Origin: Clostridia bacterium
GTDB taxonomy: Bacteria; Bacillota; Clostridia; UMGS1883
Assembly: GCA_017505525.1 (NCBI GenBank)
Contig: JAFVPB010000005.1
Span: 1-64,000 of the forward strand
Reading direction: 5' to 3'
Length of the DNA: 64,000 nt
Below the pieces are notes generated by a model. The model made no database searches. It saw only the letters and a list, made by a program, of their open reading frames with translations, and was not told the DNA's origin. Positions 35,601 to 43,495 of the stretch are shown one piece after another. Each line of letters starts with the position of its first letter. Position 1 is the stretch's first letter. A program made the position numbers and the translations under genes.

Positions 35601-35771
35601 TGAAATATCAACTTCGTTGATGTGAAATAATTTCCTGCGGAAATTGTGAAATAGAAAACGAAGGTTTTCTGTGAAATGAAATACGCCTTTAACATTTGTG
35701 AAGCAAATATTTCACAGCGAAGCTATTTCACATTGCAAAGCAATATTTCACACGCCAAAAGGCGTATTTCG
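35601..35771. repeat. hairpin ladder with GTGAAAT / ATTTCAC rungs
   Basis: Four GTGAAAT copies (35601, 35623, 35647, 35672) are separated by three hairpins: ATCAACTTCGTTGAT, AATTTCCTGCGGAAATT and AGAAAACGAAGGTTTTCT. A capping hairpin (35695-35709) follows. Then come three ATTTCAC copies (35710, 35726, 35746) and a partial ATTTC (35767), separated by AGCGAAGCT, ATTGCAAAGCAAT and ACGCCAAAAGGCGT. The heptamers pair in nested order, so the whole folds as stacked four-way junctions with opposing side hairpins. GAAATACGCCTTT (35679) can alternatively pair with 35759-35771. The fold is nearly strand-symmetric. Confidence 0.85.
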
Positions 35772-35775
35772 TTGA

Positions 35776-35814
35776 AAAAACCGCCAATCTTGTATCAAGA
35801 TTGACGGTTTTTTC
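35776..35814 (+). terminator. bidirectional terminator after the ladder
   Basis: ACCGCCAATCTTG pairs with CAAGATTGACGGT round TAT (35781-35809), with A and T runs on both sides. Its ends ACCGCCA/TGACGGT match those of the hairpin at 35161-35180, so the two frame the S23-ladder element. A third related hairpin (TGAC/GTCA within AGCG...CGCT) is at 35822-35847. Confidence 0.8.
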
Positions 35815-35929
35815 TGTACGAGCGTGACGGTTTTACTGTCACCGCTATTTTTGCCAGTATTTATGCGGTTTTGAAAGGTTTTACCCTTATCAGTACCAAA
35901 GCATAATTTATGTCTTTTTGTTTGTTTTA

Positions 35930-35958
35930 TTGTATCATATTTTTAATTTTTTTACAAG
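35930..35958 (-). promoter_or_regulatory. possible minus-strand promoter toward the ladder
   Basis: TTGTAA (35958-35953), a 17-nt spacer and TACAAT (35935-35930) on the minus strand. It would transcribe the 35822-35847 hairpin and possibly the ladder. Weak, since this region is AT-rich. Apart from these signals 35848-35982 shows nothing. Confidence 0.4.
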
Positions 35959-35982
35959 TATTTTTATAAAATTTCTTCTGTT

Positions 35983-37587
35983 TTACATGTTGACGGTGTA
36001 GGCATAATCTCCCGAGCAGATTCGCATTTCTTTTTTGGATACGATTTCAATTCTGTCGAACAGCATTCTGATATTGTCGTTTGCGAGTCTGTCAATTTCT
36101 TCAGGCATCTCATCGATGGTCTTGAAGATGGTTTTCAGTTTTTCGTGGTCGGCAGATTCTATTTGTCTCCGTTTTTCGTATGCATCATTTTCGTGGCGAA
36201 GCCTTAACTGCTCATCTCGGATTTCCGAGAAGATTTTGTCCATTTCCTCAATGCTGATTTCGCCGTCTAAGTTTTTGGTGAGAGTTTGACTCAATCTTTC
36301 GTTAAGCTCATTCATCCTTGCAGTATTTTCATTCATCTTATTTTGCATATTGTCACCCATGACCTCTGCGATAGCCCCTTTTAATATTTCCTTTGCATAT
36401 ACCATATCCGTTATCATAGAGTTTGCAGCTTCGGTTACTGCGGAGATTAGGAATTCTTCCTTTATGCTCGGCGAGTGTTTACATTTTTTAGTGCCGTGCT
36501 CGAGCCTGCTCATACATCTCCAGACATATTCCTTTTGCTTATCTCTTGTTACCCACATTGTTCGGCGGTATTTGGTTCCGCATTCTCCGCATACGATTAT
36601 GTTGTTGAAGGGGTACTTGCCGCTGTATTTGCCATAGTCGTTTTTATTCTCGTTCTTTTTAATACAGCTTCTTCGTCTGAGTTCAATCTGTACGGCATCG
36701 AACACCTCTCGGTCTATGATGGCAATATGATGATCTTTTATATAGAATTTTGGTAGTTCGCCTGTATTTTTCCTTGTCTTTTTGCTGATGGGATCGACTA
36801 CATATGTTTTTTGTGTCAGTACATCTCCTGCATATTTTTCGTTTACAAGAATTCTTTTCACGGCTTCAGTTTTCCATACAGTTTTTCCTGATGGAGATGG
36901 TATTTTTTCTTCTATAAGGGAGTCGGCAATTTCTCTCATACTGAGTCCTCTCTGGAATCTTGCAAATATGACTTTTACCGCAGCTGCCTGTTCGGGGACT
37001 ATGTATATGTTTTTTTCACCGTCCTGTCCGTATCCATATACTCGGTTGAAGTTAAAGCAAGCTTGTCCCTGACTGTATCTGGCGCGTTTTCCCATTTTTA
37101 CATTCAGGCTTTGGCTTTCGCTTTCCTGCTGTGCAAAGGTACTGTACATTGACAACAGAAATTCGCTTGACACTTCAAGGGTGTTGAGGTTTTCTTTTTC
37201 AAATATTATGCCAATGCCCATGAGTTTTAGCTTTCTTGCATATTCCAAGGTTACCGCTGTATTTCTTGAGAATCGGGATATTGATTTTGTGATTATTAAA
37301 TCAATTTTGCCTTGTTCGCACATTTTCATCATCCTGCGGAACGCCGGTCTTTTTTCAGCAGAGGTTCCTGTAATACCATCGTCACCGAATATCTCTACTA
37401 AATCCCATTCATCCTTAGCTTCAATCATTGATGTGTAATGCTCAACCTGATTTTCGAAGCTATCATGCTGTTCTTCTTCAGCAGTACTAACTCGGCAATA
37501 TGCTCCAACACTCAATTTCTTTCTTCCCATTTTTGGTTCATACATTTTTTTAGTTGCCGGAATTAATGTAACATTAGGTGCTGACAT
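35983..37587 (-). CDS. large serine recombinase
   Basis: A site-specific recombinase of about 534 residues. The N-terminal resolvase domain has the catalytic serine in YCRVS (about residue 34) and FGDDGITGTSAEKRPAFRRMM. A recombinase domain and a zinc ribbon follow (CGECGTKYRRTMW...WRCMSRLEHGTKKCKH), then a coiled coil (about 395-470). The start at 37587 was chosen over 37593 because GAGAGGG gives better spacing. It is the last of three recombinase-type genes. Such sets excise and integrate clostridial mobile elements. Confidence 0.94.
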   Translation of the reverse strand: MSAPNVTLIPATKKMYEPKMGRKKLSVGAYCRVSTAEEEQHDSFENQVEHYTSMIEAKDEWDLVEIFGDDGITGTSAEKRPAFRRMMKMCEQGKIDLIITKSISRFSRNTAVTLEYARKLKLMGIGIIFEKENLNTLEVSSEFLLSMYSTFAQQESESQSLNVKMGKRARYSQGQACFNFNRVYGYGQDGEKNIYIVPEQAAAVKVIFARFQRGLSMREIADSLIEEKIPSPSGKTVWKTEAVKRILVNEKYAGDVLTQKTYVVDPISKKTRKNTGELPKFYIKDHHIAIIDREVFDAVQIELRRRSCIKKNENKNDYGKYSGKYPFNNIIVCGECGTKYRRTMWVTRDKQKEYVWRCMSRLEHGTKKCKHSPSIKEEFLISAVTEAANSMITDMVYAKEILKGAIAEVMGDNMQNKMNENTARMNELNERLSQTLTKNLDGEISIEEMDKIFSEIRDEQLRLRHENDAYEKRRQIESADHEKLKTIFKTIDEMPEEIDRLANDNIRMLFDRIEIVSKKEMRICSGDYAYTVNM

Positions 37588-37589
37588 TT

Positions 37590-38453
37590 TCATCCCTCTC
37601 TTTCTAAAATTTTATCGTTTATCAGTTTTATCTTTAAGCCCTTTTCTCCGCCTATATAGAATTTTGATATTATTTTCTCCATCAGCGGAAGAGGGGCTTT
37701 TTCACTTATTCCGTACTTGCAAAGCTCCTGCTTAATTTTTTCGGTGACCTTGCTCATATCGGTTTTGGTATAGCTTTTGAATTTTAGTTTTGCAAGTCTG
37801 TATATATCCTTTAGGATTTCATCCTTTTCGGTGTTGTCATTTATGGTCTTGATATATATTTCATTGGTAAGCTCATCAATGTTTTCATCATTTCGGCTTT
37901 GATTTTTAACCTCTGCATCTGCAAGTTCGATATTATCTATAAGGCGGTTTACAATTCCGTTTATATATTCATACAAGATATCTTCGTGAATTGATTTCGT
38001 CGGGCATATCGGATTAGAGCATTTGTAAGCCGTATATGTACCCTTGTCGTGACCTTGCCTTTGTCTTTTGATAGAAAATCCGCATTTAGGGCATTGGGCG
38101 TGAGTTCGTATAAATTTGTCATAATCCATTTTGTCGCTGTCTGCCTTTATATTCTTGGAGAGCCTTACACGGTTTGCCTTGTGATACTGCTTTTCGTCTA
38201 TGATAGGCGGATATTCATCTGTGCCTGTATATTTTTCATTTTCTATCATCCGCTTAACCATATTTTTATTCCATTTTGCAGAATCCTTGTTGTAGTAAAT
38301 CCCTGACATTTCAAATCTGTCGGCTATCGTCTTATAGGATTTGCCTGCTATGTATAATTCAAAGGCAGATTTCACAAGTAACGCTTCCTGATTTACAATA
38401 ACGATTTCGGCATTTTGTATTTCGTAGCCGAAGGGTATGTATCTGTTAGCCAT
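37590..38453 (-). CDS. recombinase-like protein lacking the catalytic domain
   Basis: A 287-residue protein that begins directly with the 'recombinase' DNA-binding domain (YIPFGYEIQNAEIVI, SYKTIADRFEMSG, WNKNMVKRMIENEKYTGTDEY). It continues with a zinc ribbon (CPKCGFSIKRQ...YKCSNPICPTKS) and a helical tail. The resolvase domain with its catalytic Ser is absent, so it cannot cut DNA itself. It probably serves as an accessory or directionality partner to the flanking recombinases. AGGAGGT precedes the ATG. The gene starts 2 nt after the upstream recombinase stop. Confidence 0.88.
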   Translation of the reverse strand: MANRYIPFGYEIQNAEIVIVNQEALLVKSAFELYIAGKSYKTIADRFEMSGIYYNKDSAKWNKNMVKRMIENEKYTGTDEYPPIIDEKQYHKANRVRLSKNIKADSDKMDYDKFIRTHAQCPKCGFSIKRQRQGHDKGTYTAYKCSNPICPTKSIHEDILYEYINGIVNRLIDNIELADAEVKNQSRNDENIDELTNEIYIKTINDNTEKDEILKDIYRLAKLKFKSYTKTDMSKVTEKIKQELCKYGISEKAPLPLMEKIISKFYIGGEKGLKIKLINDKILEREG

Positions 38454-38455
38454 TT

Positions 38456-39994
38456 TTAAAGCACCTCCTGTTTTTCAATCTCAAGCTCAATTTCGTTCTT
38501 CAGCACAAAGGTGATTTCATTGTCTGTTATGTATACTTTCTGTATGTGCCTTTTGAAGCCTTCGGTATCGAAGGTGCAGATGGAATCACTTTTTTCAAGC
38601 TCCTTTACAAGTCCTTTTGTGTCAGTAACTATTTTGCTGTACCGATTCTCATGTAGGATTTTATTTTTCCTTGCCTTTAGTTCCATCATTCTGCGGTCGC
38701 ATTCATTTAATTCCTGCATATAAAATGACGGATCGGCAAGGTTGTTATCCTTGAGCCTGTTTATCATCATAACCCTTTCGGACACCTGTGCTATCTGTAT
38801 GTTAAGTTCGGTGATGGCATCCTTTTCAGACTGATTGTTTTTCATTGCCTCAATCTGATTGATAAAGGGGATGAGGATGTGCTTGTAGTTTGCTTTCAGT
38901 CTGTTGTACATAAGGATGTATGCCTTTTTGATAAGCTCTTCGGTTACGGGCTGGGCATTACATTTTTCTATACTTACATCGTGAGTTCTGCAGGTCCAGA
39001 CTCCGTCACCCTTATGCTTGTATGGTGTACCGCAGTTTTTGCAGTATATCATTTTAGTAAATATTCCGGCATCTCCATAAGTTTTGTGAGTAAATTTTTT
39101 CTGCCTTTTTTCAAGGAGAGCTTTTGCCATATCGAAAATCTCGGCGGATACTATCGGCTCATTTACATTATGCAGATAATACATATCAAGCTCGCCTGTA
39201 TTTTTGATTTTCTTAAACGGGAAACCGTCTGTGTATGATTTCTGCAAAAGAGCATCACCCTTGTATCGTACATTGCTTATGATGTAGCTGATAGCAGAGG
39301 GAGACCATTTTTCTTTTCCGTTTTTATTGGGTATTTTTAATTCCGTAAGCATTTTTGCAATTTCAGTAGTGCCTTTTCCTGCAATATACTCTGTGAATAT
39401 TTTTCTAACTACTTCGGCCTGTTCTTCGTTGATTATAAGTTGTTTATCTTTGTAACTGTAGCCATAAGGAGCATTTACCTGAATGTAGGTTCCGTTTCGC
39501 ATTTTGTTTCTTGTGCCGATTCTTACATTCAGTGCAATGGACTGTGATTCTTCCTGTGCAAGTGCCGAACTAACCTTTATTGCGGCTGCATCTGTCGGGG
39601 TAGAGGTGTTGAGACCGCCATCTTCAAATTTCACTGCCACTCCAAGCTTGTTAAGCTTTTCTACGGCTCTTATACAGTCAACGGTATTTCTTGCAAATCT
39701 TGATATGGATTTTACAACGATAAGATCGAGCTTGCCGTCCTCTGCATCCTGAATCATTCGGTTGAAGTCATCACGCTTGTCCTGTCTGGTGCCGGTGATG
39801 CCTTCGTCTGCATATATATCTACGAATTCCCATTCGTGATTGGATGTGATATATTTTGTGTAGTACCGAACCTGGTTGTGGAAGGAGTCTTCCTGCTCAA
39901 GAGAGTTGGAACTCACTCTGGCATAGGCACCGACACGAAGTCTTTGTTTTTCAGTTTTTCTTAAATCGCTTTGTATTACAATAACTTCTGACAT
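38456..39994 (-). CDS. large serine recombinase
   Basis: A 512-residue serine integrase-type protein. Catalytic Ser28 is in YARVS, followed by DSFHNQVRYYTKYI, YADEGITGTRQDKRDDFNRMI and VVKSISRFARNTVDCI. A recombinase domain (YGYSYKDKQLIINEEQAEVVRKIF), zinc ribbon (CKNCGTPYKHKGDGVWTCRTHDV) and coiled coil follow. It is the first catalytic gene of the three-gene set. GAAAGGAG precedes the ATG. The order catalytic, non-catalytic, catalytic is typical of clostridial elements. Confidence 0.94.
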   Translation of the reverse strand: MSEVIVIQSDLRKTEKQRLRVGAYARVSSNSLEQEDSFHNQVRYYTKYITSNHEWEFVDIYADEGITGTRQDKRDDFNRMIQDAEDGKLDLIVVKSISRFARNTVDCIRAVEKLNKLGVAVKFEDGGLNTSTPTDAAAIKVSSALAQEESQSIALNVRIGTRNKMRNGTYIQVNAPYGYSYKDKQLIINEEQAEVVRKIFTEYIAGKGTTEIAKMLTELKIPNKNGKEKWSPSAISYIISNVRYKGDALLQKSYTDGFPFKKIKNTGELDMYYLHNVNEPIVSAEIFDMAKALLEKRQKKFTHKTYGDAGIFTKMIYCKNCGTPYKHKGDGVWTCRTHDVSIEKCNAQPVTEELIKKAYILMYNRLKANYKHILIPFINQIEAMKNNQSEKDAITELNIQIAQVSERVMMINRLKDNNLADPSFYMQELNECDRRMMELKARKNKILHENRYSKIVTDTKGLVKELEKSDSICTFDTEGFKRHIQKVYITDNEITFVLKNEIELEIEKQEVL

Positions 39995-40085
39995 AACCTT
40001 GACTCCTTTCTGAGATTTTTCAACACAAACAATACCATAGAAGGTTTAATATATCCAGACAAATATTACACAAAAGCACCGGGCA

Positions 40086-40241
40086 TTACGCTGAATTTTC
40101 ATATACAGTCTTGTTGATTCCGCCGCAAGCTTTTTCAAGCAGGATTTCATGCTCACCTTTGGTGATAAGCTTTAGATTTACAAGATGCAGAAGCATCCTT
40201 TCGGTCATTACTCTTTCAATTCTTTCGTTTGTCTTTTTCAT
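40086..40241 (-). CDS. 51-aa SHOCT-like protein of the recombinase operon
   Basis: A short gene read by eye. The ATG is at 40241 with GAGGA upstream and the TAA is at 40086. The product begins MKKTNERIERVMTERML and continues with LVNLKLITKGEHEILLEK, a helix-turn-helix pair like the SHOCT domain (a leucine-rich helix, then 'IT..E'). It ends in VYENSA. It lies 91 nt before the first recombinase on the same strand. Similar tiny genes often lead clostridial recombinase operons. A role in recombinase assembly or regulation is inference. Confidence 0.7.
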   Translation of the reverse strand: MKKTNERIERVMTERMLLHLVNLKLITKGEHEILLEKACGGINKTVYENSA

Positions 40242-40281
40242 AATCAATTCCTCGCTTTTTCTAAATTTTAAAATGTATCTT

Positions 40282-40305
40282 CATCTAATCGTCTTTTTTT
40301 AGATG
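40282..40305 (-). promoter_or_regulatory. palindrome upstream of the recombinase operon
   Basis: CATCTAA (40282-40288) and TTAGATG (40299-40305) are exact complements, 41 nt before the 51-aa gene start. It could be a repressor operator or a leader hairpin. Confidence 0.5.
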
Positions 40306-40337
40306 TTTCTACCACCCATTTTTGAAAAAATATTTTG

Positions 40338-40950
40338 CCCCTCACTAATATATAAGGCTGACTTTTTTGGGATTTCACCAAAAAAATTTTTATGTTTTTA
40401 AAAAGTCCCCTCATAAGTCAGGACAAAAAGCAGCGATTTCTGAACCCCCTGAGTAAAATTTTTACGAAATTGTAATATTTGTCCCTTCACCCATTGCGAA
40501 AATTTTGGCCGATTAGGGGGTAGCTTTCTGAAAATTTTACGAAGTTTTAATAAAACCCCTTCACTAATTATCCGTAAAAAGCACTTTCTACAAGTCATTT
40601 TTGAAAAAAACTTCTCACTATACGGAAAAAAACATACATTTCCACAAATACTTTTCAAAAAATTTTCTCCCTCACTCTTATATACAGCTGAATTTTTATG
40701 CGATTTTTAAACCGGAGTTTCAAAAAAAATTCCTTTCACTCTTATATTAAGGAGCAATTTTTTTGATTTTTACAACCATAAATTTTTAGTCCCTTCATAA
40801 GTTAGGACAAAAATCGGCAAAAACTTAACCCCCTGAGTGAAAAAAATTTTGCCCTTAATGAAAACTCCCTTCACCCAATACGAAAAATCAGCCCTTTTTT
40901 AACCCCCATTAGAGTAACTTTTTATACCCCTTCACTTAATCGTAAGAAAA
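40338..40950. repeat. degenerate repeat array with internal duplication of about 384 bp
   Basis: Units with CCCTTCAC/CCCCTCA-type cores recur at about 40338, 40407, 40445, 40483, 40556, 40611, 40667, 40731, 40791, 40829, 40866, 40903 and 40926. Distinct pairs are about 384 bp apart: TCATAAGTCAGGACAAAAA (40411) with TCATAAGTTAGGACAAAAA (40795), AACCCCCTGAGTAAAA with AACCCCCTGAGTGAAA, and CCCTTCACCCATTGCGAAAA with CCCTTCACCCAATACGAAAA. So an older block was duplicated. No gene is visible in 40306-41139. Lies between the recombinase operon and a divergent gene; a recombinase binding or attachment region is possible. Confidence 0.7.
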
Positions 40951-41039
40951 TGCTGATTTCTACAGGCTTTTTTATAAAATGAATTTGGAGTTATCATTAT
41001 CAAAAAATATCTATTTTCTAAAATCATTATATTTAGGAA

Positions 41040-41068
41040 TTGACAGTTTGACAATAGTTTTATATAAT
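41040..41068 (+). promoter_or_regulatory. promoter of the DUF6076-like gene
   Basis: TTGACA (41040-41045), a 17-nt spacer and TATAAT (41063-41068), full consensus. A second TTGACA at 41048-41053 overlaps the spacer. Confidence 0.85.
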
Positions 41069-41139
41069 AATTATTGGAGTTATGTTAATTGTCTAAAAAT
41101 CAAGGAGATTTAGATTTTCCAAAATTGGGAGGATAAATC

Positions 41140-42654
41140 GTGAAGAAAATTTTTGATTATTCGGAATATGATGCTTCGGGAAATGAACTGGTACGTATAA
41201 AAAGACGCGGAAACAAATTTATTAAATACGACTATTTTGATAACACTGTCCGTGTTTCTAACGAGAAAAAGGCGATGGCTATATATGTGGACAGCACCAA
41301 GGAAGATTACTTTATGGAGTATTTTATAGAGCAAAGCAACAAGCAGCATGGAATAGAACCTTTTGTACTTAGCGAAGCCGGGAAAAAAGAAGAGGAAGAA
41401 TACATAAACGAGAGCAAAGCAGAAAATGAAAAGTATCTTGAATTGTATAAGGAAAAGTTCTACATAGATTTTAATTCCAGAAGATATCATTTGAATCCGT
41501 ATACAAAAAATGGTGAACAACCCAATATATTAAATAATTTTCTCTGTGGCTGTACTGTTCACTTGCGCTGCGGAGAAGGTATTCTTGATTTTATTTATGC
41601 CGATTTCGAAAAATCCTATGAAGAAGTTTCCGGAAAAGCATATGTAGTTGAATTGCTGAAAGAAGCCGGTAGAATAAATCGTGGAGAAAGTTCTGATGAT
41701 GCAGAACCCGAACCACGCAAGCAAAAGGTTTTGAATAAGGTTGATGAAATTGTTGAAATTTATCATAGATATGTTGGTACAATTATAAGTGCAAAAGATT
41801 TATGCAACACTTCGTTATATTCGGCAATATGTCCGCCAGTTTTTTTGCAGGAGCAAGAGGAATATACTGCGGTCAAGGAATATTATCATTACCTTACAGG
41901 ACTTCAAAAAGAATATCTGGAAATGATAGAGTTTTGCTATGACGAGGACTTCTATCCGGAGGCACTGGGAGAAATGTATCCTCACGAACGATTCCATTTA
42001 TATTTGTATCTTCATGACAAGGCACCGACCTTTGAGAGAAAAGAAAGATTTTCTCCCGATTCAGACCTTATTGTCGGTGATAAAATGCCATATGGTTCAT
42101 CAGAAGACGAGATTGACAAAAGAATACAAAAATTCAAGAAGAAAAAAGAGGCATTTTATAAGCTTGCAGAGGATTATAATATGACTCCCGAAAAGGTGCA
42201 TAATATAGCTGTACTTCCTGATTTTATTACAACACAGTATTGTGCAAAATCCATTGAGGATTTACTTGAGCTTGAATTCACAAAAATGCTTGAAATGGAT
42301 ATTCGATTCCGTAAATGTAAGCGATGCGGTAAGTATTTCCTTATGAAAGGCAATTATGATACAGTATATTGCGATAGAGTGGAAGAGGGTAAAACACAGT
42401 CCTGCCAGAAGCTCGCAGCATTGGAAAATTATAAATTAAAGAATGCCAATAATGAGGCGAAAAAAGTGTATGACAAATACTATAAGCGCTATCATGCAAG
42501 GGTGAATGTACGGCAAATAAAGGAACAGGAATTCAACCAATGGAGATATAAAGCCATTACTATGCGTGATGATTGCAATGACGGCAAAATCTCCCTTCAG
42601 GAATACATTGACTGGAACGAGGCATACTTCCCGAACAGAGCAAAGAAAAAATAA
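41140..42654 (+). CDS. DUF6076-like protein with C-terminal zinc-binding region
   Basis: A 504-residue protein of unknown function. The C-terminal third resembles DUF6076: a four-cysteine zinc site (CKRCGKYF, VYCDR, SCQK, from about residue 393) and a conserved helical end (YYKRYHARVNVRQI, FNQWRYKAITMRDDC). The N-terminal two thirds are acidic and helical. A GTG start at 41140 has GGGAGG 7 nt upstream and a consensus promoter. This type of gene is often found beside clostridial recombinase sets, so I treat it as cargo of that element. Terminator follows. Confidence 0.8.
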   Translation: MKKIFDYSEYDASGNELVRIKRRGNKFIKYDYFDNTVRVSNEKKAMAIYVDSTKEDYFMEYFIEQSNKQHGIEPFVLSEAGKKEEEEYINESKAENEKYLELYKEKFYIDFNSRRYHLNPYTKNGEQPNILNNFLCGCTVHLRCGEGILDFIYADFEKSYEEVSGKAYVVELLKEAGRINRGESSDDAEPEPRKQKVLNKVDEIVEIYHRYVGTIISAKDLCNTSLYSAICPPVFLQEQEEYTAVKEYYHYLTGLQKEYLEMIEFCYDEDFYPEALGEMYPHERFHLYLYLHDKAPTFERKERFSPDSDLIVGDKMPYGSSEDEIDKRIQKFKKKKEAFYKLAEDYNMTPEKVHNIAVLPDFITTQYCAKSIEDLLELEFTKMLEMDIRFRKCKRCGKYFLMKGNYDTVYCDRVEEGKTQSCQKLAALENYKLKNANNEAKKVYDKYYKRYHARVNVRQIKEQEFNQWRYKAITMRDDCNDGKISLQEYIDWNEAYFPNRAKKK

Positions 42655-42658
42655 ATAC

Positions 42659-42706
42659 AAAGGGCATTGTTTTTGCAAAATGCATTGACAATGCCTTTTA
42701 TTTTGC
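42659..42706 (+). terminator. terminator of the DUF6076-like gene
   Basis: AAAGGGCATTGT pairs with ACAATGCCTTT with one bulge (42659-42698), followed by TATTTT. Confidence 0.8.
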
Positions 42707-42708
42707 AT

Positions 42709-42744
42709 AAAAAAGCAGATAGGGTGTATAGTTACCCTACCTGC
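42709..42744 (-). terminator. terminator of the long minus-strand gene train
   Basis: GCAG-TAGGGT pairs with ACCCTA-CTGC (42715-42744) with one mismatch. The minus-strand tail is TTTTTTATG. It ends the transcript containing the InlB-repeat gene. Confidence 0.8.
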
Positions 42745-42802
42745 ATGAGTTTTGTGCCACACAGGGTTTTTTAAGCCCTTATATTGTGGTGATGTTTTTG
42801 AT

Positions 42803-43351
42803 TTATTCCATTGTGCCGACCATTTTATTTATATCGCCATCTGAGTCTACAATGATGGTTTGTGTTTTGCTCGGAGACACATATCCGAAGCCTTCGATGT
42901 AGGCTTTATTTTTTTCTTCTATAATTTCATTCCGTATTTTTGTTTCTTCATCGGTGAGGTAGCAGGTGTCCTTGTTCATGATTTCGTCATTTGGATTTAT
43001 AGGTTCTTCCGGATTCTTTTCCCATTTCGCATAAAGTACATCAGGCTTTGTGAATTTGAATGTTGTTACCTGATTCTGCTTTGTTCTAGGATCGGTGAAC
43101 CATCCTGCGAATGTGTAACCGTATTTTGTTGGTACATAACTCTTTAGGCTGATGCTCTCGCCATATTTTTTTGTTATTGGTCTGATAAAGCTTCCACAGT
43201 CCGATGCGAATTGCAAGGTTACATTTCCCAAGAATTCAATTTCGCTATCGTATATGAGTTGATTTCGTCTCATCTGCCAGGGTGCCGCCGATGCCGTTTG
43301 TGTCAGCAGTATGGTTACTGCCATTGCCGTACATAATACTTTTTTCTTCAT
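42803..43351 (-). CDS. secreted protein with one InlB B-repeat
   Basis: A 182-residue exported protein. The signal peptide MKKKVLCTAMAVTILLTQTASA is followed by a Listeria-Bacteroides (InlB B) repeat at about 60-110, recognised by KYGYTFAGWFTDPRTKQ and the closing VLYAKWEKN. The rest is low complexity and acidic. Such single repeats occur in surface proteins. No sortase motif is visible. It is 144 nt downstream of the SEDS-like gene. A small palindrome (GTATCA/TGATAC, about 43465-43482) lies between, so it may have its own promoter. Confidence 0.85.
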   Translation of the reverse strand: MKKKVLCTAMAVTILLTQTASAAPWQMRRNQLIYDSEIEFLGNVTLQFASDCGSFIRPITKKYGESISLKSYVPTKYGYTFAGWFTDPRTKQNQVTTFKFTKPDVLYAKWEKNPEEPINPNDEIMNKDTCYLTDEETKIRNEIIEEKNKAYIEGFGYVSPSKTQTIIVDSDGDINKMVGTME

Positions 43352-43495
43352 AAAATTCTTCCTCTCTGATATTTGTATTTACCTTTCGGCAACACAAACA
43401 TACCACACAAGAGATGGAAAGTCTACGAAGTTTTTTTCAAAGTCCTTTTCTTTGGTTAAGGTGTATCATATTTTGATACTTTCTTTGGTGTTATT

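Noticed and set aside
35601-35771. CRISPR-like array of short repeats and spacers
   Set aside because: The 7-nt repeats are far too short, change orientation halfway, and each 'spacer' is itself a hairpin. No cas genes are present.
35983-39994. Staphylococcal-type ccrA/ccrB cassette recombinases
   Set aside because: The three-gene order with a catalytic-less middle gene and the zinc ribbons match clostridial recombinase sets, and no mec-type genes are present.
40338-40950. Plasmid-type iterons with a replication origin
   Set aside because: Units are degenerate and unequally spaced, and no replication initiator gene lies nearby. Kept only as a repeat array.
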